Part shown: positions 22,107 to 32,500 of the stretch, piece after piece
How positions within the stretch are numbered: the first letter of the stretch is position 1
Layout: the number at the start of each line of letters is the position of its first letter
Origin: Marsupella aquatica
Taxonomy: Eukaryota > Marchantiophyta
DNA length: 64,000 nucleotides
Reading direction: 5' to 3'
Assembly (NCBI GenBank): GCA_973895155.1
Contig: OZ316896.1
Location: 10,912,001-10,976,000 of the forward strand
Notes under the pieces: generated by a model
What the model was told of the DNA's origin: nothing
Seen by the model: the letters and a program-made list of their open reading frames with translations, nothing else
Databases searched by the model: none
Position numbers and translations under genes: made by a program

Positions 22107-22581
22107 TGTTGGGTATTTACTCTTACGTCTAGGTTAGGTATGACGTGGTTGGTACAACAACGTGGGTTGGTACAACTACGTGGTTAGGTACAACTACGTG
22201 ATTAGGTACAACTATGTGGTTAGGTACAACTACGTGATTAGGTACAACTATGTGGTTAGGTACAACTACGTGATTAGGTACAACTATGTGGTTAGGTACA
22301 ACTATGTGGTTAGGTACAACTAAGTTGCACACTATATCATAAGAGGCATGTGTGCTTGGAGAGGTAGAACCAAGGCTCATTGTTATGGAGCCACTTGAGA
22401 GATAGGGAGAGCTTACACTGTGGAGACTCGGTATAGTCGACGGGCTTAGAGTTCAGTAAAGCTCTCTTGTGTGTTCCCGTGGACGTAGCCTCAAGGAGGT
22501 GAACCACGTATCTCTTGTGTCGACTATTGTGCGTTGGATGGTTCATGGGCTTGCCGTTGCGATCATCGTCTATGCTCAACA
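22107..22581 (+). repeat. 3' LTR of copia copy 1
   Basis: 475 bp, identical to the 5' LTR except for one base seen in the first repeat units. It carries the same array of 18-bp TAGGTACAACTA units. It is followed directly by the duplicated target AATTC. Confidence 0.97.
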
Positions 22582-22694
22582 AATTCGATTCTCATATTAT
22601 GCAATTGCAAACAACCACGCGACCGGGCGTGTCACTCCCAAAAGTTCAATTTCAATCAATTTATAAATAATAATTGATAATAAACAATAAATGT

Positions 22695-23600
22695 TTACTT
22701 ATTGGACTTATCCCGGGCTTCTATAGCACGGTCTTTCTCGGCAGATAAGTATTTCATAAATTCGTCAAACTTTTCTAAATGGTCTTTATTCCCCTGATTA
22801 CGAATGATCACGTTTCTCCTCCAAAGATTCGTCTTATCAATATAATCTTTCTCAAGATTTTCTTGAGAGAACGTTGGAATCCCATATCCACTAAGGAGCT
22901 CGCAGAATGTCAACTTGTCAATTGACATGTCGCATAGATATGGATATAGTTTCTTTCTAAAAAATAGGTCATCATCGAGCCCAGAATATGCATCAGGATA
23001 CAACGATAAATAGAAGTCATTAAGGCTCGTCTTATATGCAGCGTCATCGATAAGAATGACATTCTCGATGTTGTAATCTTTAATATCGGCAGCAATGTCC
23101 GAGAGACATTTGACAAATAAAGGGATGTCATTATTATTCTTCCCAATAAGTCGAGTTGATTCTTGTCCCCATATAAATTTAATACATTTCAAAACTTTGG
23201 GTCGAAGTATCAGCCTTACACAAGATAGAATATTCCGTTTGAACAGGCACGACCAGATCGCAATGTCGTATAGATTTGCCACCTTCTCAAGAAATTCCAT
23301 TAAATCAGGCCTTGGATAGATAACCTTGTGCATCTGTCTCACACCCCTTGACCGAATGGGCATCCCAGGGCTGATCTTCTCTGACCAGATAAGTACCCGA
23401 TTCAGATCAAAAATTACAAGTCTCTTCTAAACCGGTGACTTCTTTGCCGATGGATTAGGCGCCATCTGTACCTGTGATTTTTGTGCCGCAGGGTTTGGAG
23501 AACGTACTAGAACGGTCTGTTTGATTCCCGCCTCCGGACGATCACCGGACTTCAGGATTGGTGCCTTTGATACTCGATCAGGGGGTTTCGGGATAGGCTT
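22695..23600 (-). pseudogene. HAD-1: FCP1/NIF-like HAD domain exon
   Basis: The exon opens after acceptor TGTTTTACAG (ending 23601) in phase 0 and reads KPIPKPPDRVSKAPIL... as a Pro-rich linker. An in-frame TAG (23427-23429) follows, then KRLVIFDLNRVLIW. This is HAD motif I in the DxN form also known among plant FCP1-like proteins. Next come YPRPDLMEFLEKVANLYDIA, Ser at motif II (IAIWSC), a Lys region (KFIWGQESTR), and motif IV NVILIDDAAYKTSLN with both Asp kept. FCP1/NIF proteins dephosphorylate Ser/Thr in the nucleus; here loss of the second motif I Asp makes full activity doubtful. The frame runs to a TAA at 22695. An AA/GTAAAC donor just before it would splice in frame to HAD-2 at the 15943 acceptor, across the copia insertion. 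If the TAG is a fixed mutation this is a pseudogene; a 45-nt intron that removes it seems too short. Confidence 0.7.
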
Positions 23601-23686
23601 CTGTAAAACATTAAGAAATGAAAATAAGTTTATAACACAAACGGTCGCGTGACTACAAAGAGAGACACTGAAATGAAGTGTATTAC

Positions 23687-24475
23687 CTGTACAAGACGGT
23701 CGTTCAGTGCTGGAATTCCGTCGGAAATGTCAATCATAGCAACACGGATCCCGGTAACTAGGTTACTTGCGGACGTCGGCTCGCGGAAGTCCATGTCAAA
23801 TAACGACAAGACTATCTCCTTACGGAATTTCTCAATTTGATCCGCGGAAAAATTAATTCCGTGTCCTTGACACAAGCACTTGGCATATCTCAAGATAAAC
23901 ACACCACAACTGTGGCCGTCACTCTGGTGAGGAATATCATTCCGATATATCCGTTCCGAACCTGAGAGATCCAAGTTGACACCAGTTCTCCAGCCAATTT
24001 TGTCGGCGTAGTACTTCCCAACAATATCTAGCACCCCAGGATTCTGTCGATTATGAACTAGAGAATCTAGGTACTCCAGCCGTTTCTCCTTCGGATACAA
24101 GACTACCAATGACCAATGTTCTTTCACAGCATTGTGTACTGGAAAGACCAGTTTGTCATATTCACTGATTTTTAGCGGAAACTCCTTTGTCCAAGCTGTC
24201 CTCTCCTCGTCGAAAATGGTAGGATCCATGGAGAGAAGCTCAAAATGGTGTGTTTGGAAGAATTTGACAAGGTCCGACTTTCCAACTCTATCGAGAATCA
24301 GTTCGAGAAAACTCAAATAAGCGTTAATTATATCATCGGTGAGCAACTCGCGCGGTCTCAAACACATCATATGTTTCCTCTTGATCGAGTGTTGTAAGAA
24401 CTTGGTCAATAGCTCTTCCATATCCTTAGAAGGATCAAGGCATTGATCTATTCGACTAGTCAAATTTTCAAAAAA
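23687..24475 (-). CDS. Ulp1-type cysteine protease (C48) exon, triad intact
   Basis: 263 codons in one exon, from acceptor TTTTTTGCAG (24476) to donor CAG/GTAATA (23687), both phase 0. Start-side residues LLTDDIINAYLSFLELIL match the substrate-binding opening of Ulp1/SENP domains. The catalytic residues are all present: His in EHWSLVVLYP, Asp in RLEYLDSL, Gln in IPHQSDGH and Cys in GHSCGVFILRYA. The family removes SUMO or related tags, and plant DNA transposons often carry Ulp1 genes. The intron that follows (23601-23686) contains ACGGTCGCGTGAC, a dyad half-site. Upstream and downstream exons join in frame, so this protease is probably part of a larger protein with a coiled-coil N terminus and C-terminal HAD domains. 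The domain itself looks preserved although its neighbours are decayed. Confidence 0.82.
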
Positions 24476-24627
24476 CTGCAAAAAACAGAGATTTCAGTAC
24501 GCCTTCAAATAACATACTGAGGTTGTAGCCTAAGGGTTGTAGCCTCAGAAAACAGAAACAATAACAGATCAATAATAAAATAATGACGTCTATAATAGAA
24601 ACTTTAAGCTTATAGCTTGCGAATGAC

Positions 24628-25365
24628 CTTTGGATTGGGTGGATCCGGCCTTTTCGCAGCTGATCTCTTGGGTGCCTCAATCGCAACAACATCCTTCAGC
24701 CCTCCTCGAGACCGTAGTGATCGCTCCACCGAACCAGTTTGCGAAGGTTGGAGCGATGAGGCGGGAAGACCTTCAAATGGTTGTGGCATTTGATTCAAAT
24801 ATTCCACAATCTGGGAATCCGATTCCAAAATATCCGGTGCCACAATTTCTGCGCGAGTCACCTCTGCAATATATCGGGGTCGAGACCACGAACCCGGTCG
24901 CGTCAAGTCAGTTGTTAGTCTCTTAACGACTTGAGCCGAGTCTGGTGCCAAAAACGTTCCCAGGTCTTGCACTCGATTCTCGGAAAAGCGCACATTATTG
25001 ATGATTGTCTCCATTCTGGATGCAGTGGCAGTCTTCTCCTCGGTAATCAAAAGACCCTTCCAATATTGCAAAGCAAGGACTGCCTGGACTCGGAGCTGCT
25101 CCGGTGAATATTTATTCCAATCATCCAACGAGACCGTACTTAAGGGTGGATCGTTAAATTCAAACTCCGGGCGAAGAAAATAGTCTAATATTTTCTTCTT
25201 AACTGCAACTGAGGGTGAAGAAGGCTTCTTCAAATTCAGCCTTATTTTCGGTAGACGTTGTGCCTCAGGAATAAGCAAAAGATCCTTGGCCCTCTCGGCC
25301 TCCTTCCTCGCTGCCTCCAGTCTTGCGGCTTTTTCTCTCTCCAGTCTTGCGGAATCGACCTTTTC
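24628..25365 (-). pseudogene. Middle exon of the Ulp1-HAD locus
   Basis: An open frame of about 245 codons ending at donor AAG/GTCATT (24628), phase 0, which joins to the Ulp1 exon. It begins in a charged helix (ARLEAARKEAERAKDLL), then LLIPEAQRLPKIRLNLKKP, a compact region with SLDDWNKYSPEQLRVQAVLA and LTRPGSWSRPRYIAEVTRAE, and a basic Pro-rich tail (KRSAAKRPDPPNPK) that could serve as a nuclear signal. I do not recognise the fold. Its frame differs by one base from the coiled-coil part to the right; the switch falls near 25360 in GGCGAAAAGGTC, where one missing A would explain it. It is therefore listed as broken. Confidence 0.6.
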
Positions 25366-26436
25366 GCCTCCAACTTCTCCGCCTCCACCCTCTCCGGTCT
25401 TGCGGTCTCGTCCGCCATCCTCTCGGCCAACAGCCTCTCAGCCGCCACACTCTCCGCCTTGGCCCTATTTTCCTCTATCACTAAAAGGACTCTCGCAGCC
25501 TCCGCGTTCTCGGCCTCCGCTTTCTCCGCCTGGGCTTTCTCAGCCTGGGCTTTCTCAGCCTGGGCTTTCTCAGCCTCCGCTTTCTCGGCCTGGGCTTTCT
25601 CAGCCTCCGCTTTCTCCACTTGGGCTTTCTCAGCCTGGGCTTTCTCAACCTAGGCTTTCTCGGCATCCGCTTTCTCCGCCTGGGCTTTCTCGGCATCCGC
25701 TTTCTCCGCCTGGGCTTTCTCAGCCTGGGCTTTCTCAACCTAGGCTTTCTCAGCCTGGGCTTTCTCATCCTGGGCTTTCTCAGCCTGGGCATTCTCAGCC
25801 TCGGCTTTCTCCTTCTTCTTCGCGGCAGTTGCTTTTCTAGCTGTTGCCTATTTCTTCTTAACCTCCTTCTTTTGAAGCTCCTCTTGCCGGGCCGCCTCCT
25901 GCCGGGCCGCCTCCTTCTTTTGAAGCTCCTCTTTCCGGGCCGCCTCCTGTCGGGCCTCCTCCAGCCTGGCCTCCTCCAGCCGGGCCGCCTCCTGCCTGGC
26001 CTCCTCCTGCCGGGCCGCATCCTGCCGGGCCTCCTCCTGCCGGGCCGCCTCCTGCCGGGCCGCCTCCTCTCTGGCCTCCTCCTGCCGGGCCGCCTCCTCT
26101 CTGGCCTCCTCCTGCCGGGCCGCCTCCTCTCGGTCCACCTCATGTCGAGGCTCTTGTGTGGCCTCTTCATCAGAGTCCTCAGCATCCTCGGAACCCTCCA
26201 TCTCCTCGTCCTCTTCATCAGCATTCTCAGTGTCCTTCATCTCCTCTCCGTCACTCTCTTCATCTCCTCTATTGTCGGAATCTCCAACGTTGTTCTGCAT
26301 ATCGGTCATCCACTCTGGATCTTGGTCATTGACATCCCCATCCGCGTCACCTTCCGCGTCATCTTCCCCCTCACCATCCGCATCACCATTTCTCCTTGCA
26401 TCCTCAACATTGAAGCCGCAGTCGACTTGATCTGAA
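25358..26436 (-). pseudogene. Acidic and coiled-coil N-terminal region, three TAG stops
   Basis: Opens after acceptor TTTTATTCAG (about 26437). About 80 codons are very acidic (DGEGEDDAEGDADGDVND, DEEDEEMEGSEDAEDSDEE). Next comes a run of EEAARQEEAR-type units (about 26130-25870), then 5-codon AEKAQ/AEKAE units (about 25820-25500), and a mixed helical tail. It predicts one long charged helix or coiled coil. Three in-frame TAG codons (25848-25850, 25740-25742, 25650-25652) each replace the CAG (Gln) that neighbouring repeat units carry. The antisense strand is also open over this region because of the repeat composition, and those frames are not genes. It was probably the N-terminal part of the Ulp1-HAD protein. 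Confidence 0.7.
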
Positions 26437-26469
26437 TAAAATCTACTGGTTGTATTTGTCAATTAAAGG

Positions 26470-27600
26470 ATTCAGTGTAATGAGATTCACATAACATGAG
26501 AGTTTATATGATTAAATTCACAGCGTGCAAGTTTGTAATGACTTACTTAAGACGATTCAGGTTGTATTTTAATTAGTGAGTTTGTATGATTCACACATAT
26601 TTGAGTTTACAAACAAACCGCGTTATGAAAACTGTGCTTAACAATCAACAGAAATTTTAGCAAACCACAATCAACACCAGCAGACAATGTAGAAATTACA
26701 CCTGAATTCTGAAAAATTGATGTAATCGTCTGAGAGATTGACGTCCAAGCACTTGAAGACCTTGCTGCGGCATTCCAGAAAGTAAATATAAGATTGAAGA
26801 TATTAATATGCTAAGCAACAACAACACAGCTTCTATACTTCTATACATAGAGCTTCGCTGCCACCAATTGAATAACATGTGCTTAATGCTAAGGAGCTCA
26901 TTATGTCGAGTTAAAAAGACTCTTTCAGAAGTACAATCAAAGCTGTGGATAGGCAAACTGAGCATGAATAAAAGCGCACTAAACTTGAAGATTCAAAGAG
27001 GTGAAACAAACCTGAATGCTGAATGGAAGGAGCTAAAACAAGCTGCCAAAAAGTAGTTCAAGCTGTTGAAACACGTTGATCTAGCTGATATGAGCTTAAA
27101 ATTGGCTGACACGAGCTGATACAAGCACTCCCAAAAAGCTAGCTGCAACGAACTAGCAAACTAGAAGTGAATATGAGCTTTAAATGCGAGCTGCAATGCG
27201 CCAACGAGCTCCTGGTCGAAATGATGGACAACTACTAAGAGCTGCAACGCGCCGACAAGCACCTGACCACAACGAACGAGCTGCAATGACAAAAATAAAA
27301 TCTAGGGCAGGAGCGAGAGCGACAAGAGCAGGCGCGCGAAAGTCTAGGGAGCGAGAAACAACAACAATGAACAATGAACTCAAGACCGTGGGCACCGACA
27401 CTAAGGAAGGACTAATTAGGGTATTGTTTTAGCATAACCCTAATAACAGCCTAGCGACAGGAAGGTTCCAGATGATCTCCGTACACTCCACCATCGACTG
27501 AACAAACTATGCAATCGTGAAAAAAAGATTATCGGATTTTTTGATTTGCCGTACTAAAGAAGATTTCTATTTGATCGCCAATTTGAAATTTAAACCGGTA
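26470..27600. other. No clear gene; probable intron or 5' flank
   Basis: Short open frames only; none has a recognised domain. AGCTG-rich words (gagctgcaa, agctgata) recur at 27060-27290. It may be intronic if the zinc-finger ORF at 34686 belongs to the same gene. Confidence 0.35.
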
Positions 27601-27619
27601 ATTATGCAACTGCGAAAGA

Positions 27620-27960
27620 TTGTTAGTGGGGACCCCTGGATCCGGATCCGTATCTTCACTATATCTGCCAATTCAAATCCAAAATATGAACGAACGACAA
27701 CTTTCTCACGATCGTTCCATCATGTAGTGGAGGCGAACTTCAAAATCATTCTATTTTGGTAGTGGAGACCGTCGGATCCGGATCCGTACTCCACTCTCTA
27801 TCTTGCCAATTCAAACCCTTACTCTAAACAACGTAAAACGATTCTCACGGTCGGGGAGAACCGATATTCAAAATCAATCCTGTACAATGATTCTCACGAC
27901 TGGAGACTCAACCAATTTTCAAAATCAAAATCGAGTCCAGATGAACACATCCTCCATGGA
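27620..27960. repeat. ~133-bp direct repeat with GGATCCGGATCC
   Basis: GGATCCGGATCCGTA is found at about 27638 and 27773, each followed by a pyrimidine-rich stretch, TGCCAATTCAAA, TTCTCACG and a TTCAAAATCAAT/TTC segment. A third, partial unit follows near 27890 (GATTCTCACGACTGGAGA). The period is about 133 bp. Confidence 0.7.
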
Positions 27961-28559
27961 GTCAATAGACTGATCTCATTGCTCACGGATCATTCTTCAT
28001 TTTCAGTTTCTCCTAACCAGGATACTAGCTGGGCTCTCAATGGAGGCTGATCCAAGGCACATTTGAGGTGGAGCAGATTGGATCATTCGACTATTCCAGT
28101 CGGAGGCGAAGCTCATTCAAGCAACGCTGGCGTAGTTCTTGTTGTATCACCTTCAATCTTGGGGAGAGCACATCCGATCAAGCGGGAGAGTTGCTGGGAC
28201 GAGGAGGAGGCTACGCTGGAAGGAAGAGGCTTGGCTGGGAGGAGGGTTTCCGCCAACATCGGAGGGTTGCCGCCAACAATGCTGAGACCACACGCAACTG
28301 AATAACTTGTAAGTATCAATCAACATTAATTCCGCAATAAATGAGGAGAGTAGTTGCCTTAAATCACGCATTCAATGCATGAATTGAGTCAATGAAGTTA
28401 TGGTCCAATTTCTCACTCCGATTTTGATCAATCCGTGTTTCAAGTCCAATACAGAAGCAATGTATCAGAAGTACTAGTAGAGGATCCGAATGAATTCTCT
28501 AGTCTAAGATTGTATGGCGTACGCGTATAGTTGTCCTTACGTTTTGCTATTGTTTATTG

Positions 28560-29166
28560 TAGTCGACGGCCTAGCAAAACGAAACGTAATCGAGGTCTAT
28601 TTTTCAGATCTTCCTGATCTCAACTTGTTAGTAGGATGACCTATTTTTTGGTTACACATGTAGTTCGTCACACGCACAGTTGCGTGAACCAATTTATCTC
28701 ATATTTTTTGATATTGTTATTGTAGTCGACAGCCTAGCGAATTGGCCAGCAATCTATTTTAAAACCAACGTCTTCATTTCATCACGCGCACGGTCGCATT
28801 AATGTTTTAGAGGTCAACGAAAGCTCTGCACTCTTAGACGTAATCGCCCTTTATTTCTCAGATCTTCCTGATCTCAACTTGTTAGTAGGATGACCTATTT
28901 TTTGGTTACACATGTAGTTCGTCATGCGCACAGTCGCGTGAACCAATTTATCTCGTGTCTTGATATTGTTTATTGTAGTCGACAGCCTAGCAAATTGGCC
29001 AGCAATCTATTTTAAAACCAACGTCTTCGTTTCATCACGCGCAAGGTCGCGTTAATGTTTTAGAGGTCAGCGAAAGCTCTGCATTCTTAGATGTAATCGC
29101 CCTTTATTTCTCAGATCTTCCTGATCTCAACTTGTTAGTAGGATGACCTATTTTTTGGTTACACAT
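28560..29166. repeat. 254-bp tandem repeat array, left part
   Basis: Units begin at ACACATGTAGTTC (28654, 28908, with the third junction at 29161), preceded by a partial unit. Each has two dyads (CACGCGCACAGTCGCGTGAACC and CACGCGCACGGTCGCGTT forms), the words TATTGTAGTCGACAGCCTA and CAGATCTTCCTGATCTCAAC, and ends GGATGACCTATTTTTTGG. The array is cut at the ACACAT of the third junction by the element starting at 29167. Confidence 0.92.
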
Positions 29167-29506
29167 TGTGATGCCTAGCCAGGAATCACTCGGCCAGTTA
29201 AGTGGGTAAAGTAGAAGTGCACCCTAGAAACACCTTAGTATAGGGACAAAACAAGGAAAATATAAACAATTAGGGGCGACTATGGAACCCTGGCCGAGGC
29301 CGGAGGTAAGGACGCTGGGGGTGAAAACAAGATTAGGGTTAGGGCGCGCTAAGCGTCGGTGGCTAGGAAGGATCAACGGAAGGAAGGACCGGAAGAGGAG
29401 AGGGGTAAGGACCGCTCGCGAGGAATAGTGGCTCATTTGCAAGAACAAACTGGGTAGACGACTACGGGAGGCCAAATGCTGTCAGCTGCTTAGACAAGCA
29501 CTCGGG

Positions 29507-32500
29507 GTGGGAACAGATACCAACGATCGACTCAAGGAGGGTATGAGCAACGTCAATCAAGCGGCACATTTCTGGGGATGCCTGTTCGAACGGGCAACTG
29601 AGTACATCAAGACTTACGAGGATGAAGAATTAGAAAGGGCAGCTCAAGAACGGCAGGAGCTCGCTCGATTGTGGAAGCTGCAGAAGACGGCTTTCTTAGG
29701 AGGCGAACTCATCAAGGCCGAGTTCTTGTGGACTCCTACTTCCAATCAGCTCGACGATCTTCTTTTTTGCAAAGATAGAGTCGTCGGCATCCGAGAAGCC
29801 ATCAAACGCTGCAACAACATACACTTGGAGTTGAAGGGTAGCACGGAGGGGTGGACAAAGGCAGCCGTGCTAGGAGAAACCTCCACGACAGCCGAAATGA
29901 AGAGGAAGGGAGCCGTCAACGATGAAGCCACCCCGGCAAAAAGAACGAGGTCGGCGGCACCAAAGAAGCCAGCCGAGCAGCAGAGCAGGAGGCAAGGAGA
30001 AGCCGAAGAGGAGGATGATCCCATCAATGCCATTCCAACTAGGGATGACACCTGGAAAGGCTGGGCAGCAACCCTACCAGAGGAGGTGCAACTACATTTT
30101 GCACGGGAGGAGGATGCATGCTTTACGGCCATGCAGACCAAGAAGTACCAAGGCTTCATGGCCGGATCCGGCTTAGAGGCCTTTGTAAGATTACCATGGC
30201 TGAAGCCGGAGGTGCCGGATTCAGACCTATTTGTGGGGTCATGGGAACTCGAGACCAATTCCACGAGGATATATGGGAAGGATTTCTATCTTACTCCCAA
30301 GGTGATTGCCGAAGTGTTTGGCTTGCCGATAGGCAATAAGACCAAAGTTGATACCAGGAAGACCTTGCCTGACAAGGAGTTCCGGTCGTTCCCCGGGCCA
30401 TCAACGAAGAATGGCTTCTTCCGAAACACCTGCACCAACCCGCACATAGGAGAGATGATCGACTTCTTGCGGGTGACCATGCATTGTAACTTGCCGAGGG
30501 CAGAGATCGGCAAGGCTCAGGTCTACCTGGCAGAAAGGCCAGATCCAAGCCGGGATTACAACGGGTACCTCCTCAACCAACTGAAGAAGATCTTGAAGGA
30601 GGAACATCAGGTGATCGGCGTGGGAAGCGTGTCCCGGCTTGGCTATCACATGTCGCTATTGTGCCGGTATGCCAGAAGTCAAATCTTTGCCCCAGTACTT
30701 CCCCTATCAGCAAGAGCATCGGAGGAGGGCCCGGAGCAGACGCCGGCAACGGAGAAACCCAACCCGCCCGACAGTCCTACAATCGAGCAGGTGTTTAGGC
30801 CAAGGATGGAGGACTTGCCGATGCAGCAACCAGGCATGCAGAATCTGCTGAAATTACTGGAGAAGGAAAAGAGAATGGCAACGGCAACGACAACGACACC
30901 AATGCAGGACACTGCTCCAGAGGTGGGCCTAAGCCGGCTTACAAGGGAAAACCCCTTTACTGGGGTCAAGGAGAGAAGGAGGCCGGAACACGAGCCGGGA
31001 GTCCGGATGTATGTCGGAACCTTAAGTCCCGAAGCCGAGGAGAAGCAGGCCGTAGCTCCCGGCCACGACAAGGAGAACAAGAGATCAACACGGAAGCCGG
31101 AGGAGGAACCAAGACCGGTGAGAGGTGAAACCGTGTTAACAACAGAACCAGGAGAACAGCGGGAGAAGCCGGTAGTCCAAGCCGAGGAGGAGGCGGTAGA
31201 GGACTACAGCAATGATGACTCCGGCTACGGGTCGGATCATCATGTTCCAGGAGTAAGGACTTGTGGCCAGTTTATCCCCACACTTCCAAGGGTAGTTCGA
31301 GGGGACCCCAACCAGCAGAGTAGCCCCGAGTCTCCCCCACCAGATGTTGCTCCCCCGAGCTTTGATGGTATAAAGCAGACGGCACAGGAATTTCAGGAGC
31401 GACTTAGGGAAGCAGAAAAGGCAGCCCTGGCTAGGGAAAAGGATTTGCCAAGAGGAGATTGGCCGGAGGACATCAGGCGGCTAGCCGAAAAAGGAAGCAA
31501 ACCTCTAGCCACGATTGAAGAGATCCGCAAGACGGCTTGGGAGCAGAGGCCACGATGGTCGATGCCGATCACTTCTACTTACTCCACCTACGCTAAGAAT
31601 AGAGCCGTGGAGTATGGTGAGATATGTGGAGAACTTGCGCTCGGCATCTTTGGGGAGGAGTTGGAGGTAGGACCCTTTTTCCATAGGGAGCAGTTGGAGA
31701 AGCACCAATTAGAAGAAGCGGTGGCTTTAGAGAGAAGCAAGAAGGACAAGGTCATCCGGCGGCTTAGGAGGATGGAAGCCGAGATTGAAGATCTAAGGGC
31801 GGCCAAGAAAGCCCAAGATGAACTGCGGATTAAGCGGCATGAGCTGAACATCATGCAGGGGCAGTTGGACACCGCGCAGGCTGATAATCAGATTATCAAG
31901 GATAAACTGACTCAGACACAGGGAGAATTGGCCGACGCAATCAAGGACAGGGAGAAATGGAAGAAGGAGCTGAGAGACGCAGAGGAGGCCCATATAGCAG
32001 TCAACAACCGGGTCACAGCGGAGATTCAGAGAAGGGAGAGGGCGCTGAAGGAAGAGCTCGAGGTCATCTGCAGAACCCTTGAGCAGAAGGAGGCCGAGTT
32101 AGGGAAATCCTATCAAGGGATTATTGCGCTACAGCAGGAGCTTGCGTCCCGAACGGCCAGCTTCAAGGCTGACCTGCGGGAGAAGGACGCCCAGCTCGAC
32201 CAGACTTATGCCAAGATGAATAACATGGAGTCTGAGGTCGTAGCGGAGCTCGACAAGGAGCTAAGAGCAACCCAGGAGGAGAGGGCTACCACCAAGAAGG
32301 AATTGGAGGAAGCCCACAGGGAATTGGAGGAAGCCAAAAACAAGCTGGAGGAGGCACGTAAGGACCTGGATGAGACCCAGGAGGAGTTGGAGGAAATCAC
32401 GACAAAGATGAAGAACCTACAACGGCGGGCCGACAACCAAACAGAGCGGCTGAAGAAACAAGCCGTAGTATTTAAATGCTTAGCTGCATCAGGTCCATCT

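Larger units (their letters stand above)
15978..22581 (+). mobile_element. Ty1/copia LTR retrotransposon, copy 1 (young insertion)
   Basis: A 6604-bp element bounded by the 5-bp target duplication AATTC (15973-15977 and 22582-22586). It has two 475-bp LTRs (15978-16452 and 22107-22581) beginning TGTTGGG and ending CAACA, a primer site for initiator tRNA-Met, gag, protease, integrase, reverse transcriptase and RNase H in copia order, and a polypurine tract. By eye the LTRs differ at a single base (T at about 16044, C in the 3' copy), so insertion is recent, yet the coding region carries stops and one frameshift. It lies between HAD-2 and HAD-1 of the minus-strand locus, in opposite orientation, probably within an intron. 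Confidence 0.97.

Noticed and set aside
16000-22600. CRISPR-like reading of the regularly spaced 18-bp repeats
   Set aside because: The repeats are directly tandem inside LTRs of a eukaryotic retroelement, with no unique spacers and no cas genes.
23427-23480. A 45-nt intron that would remove the TAG in HAD-1 (CAG/GTACAG to GGTTTAG)
   Set aside because: In frame, but shorter than plant introns normally are; the stop is more simply a mutation.
25286-26435. Long plus-strand frames rich in Leu/Gly/Pro opposite the coiled-coil region
   Set aside because: They are the antisense reading of 5-codon and 10-codon repeats; the minus-strand reading gives sensible acidic and coiled-coil protein with splice signals.
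29746-30264. Minus-strand frames of up to 172 codons opposite the 1160-codon ORF
   Set aside because: They are shadows of the long plus-strand frame, caused by its GC-rich codon use.
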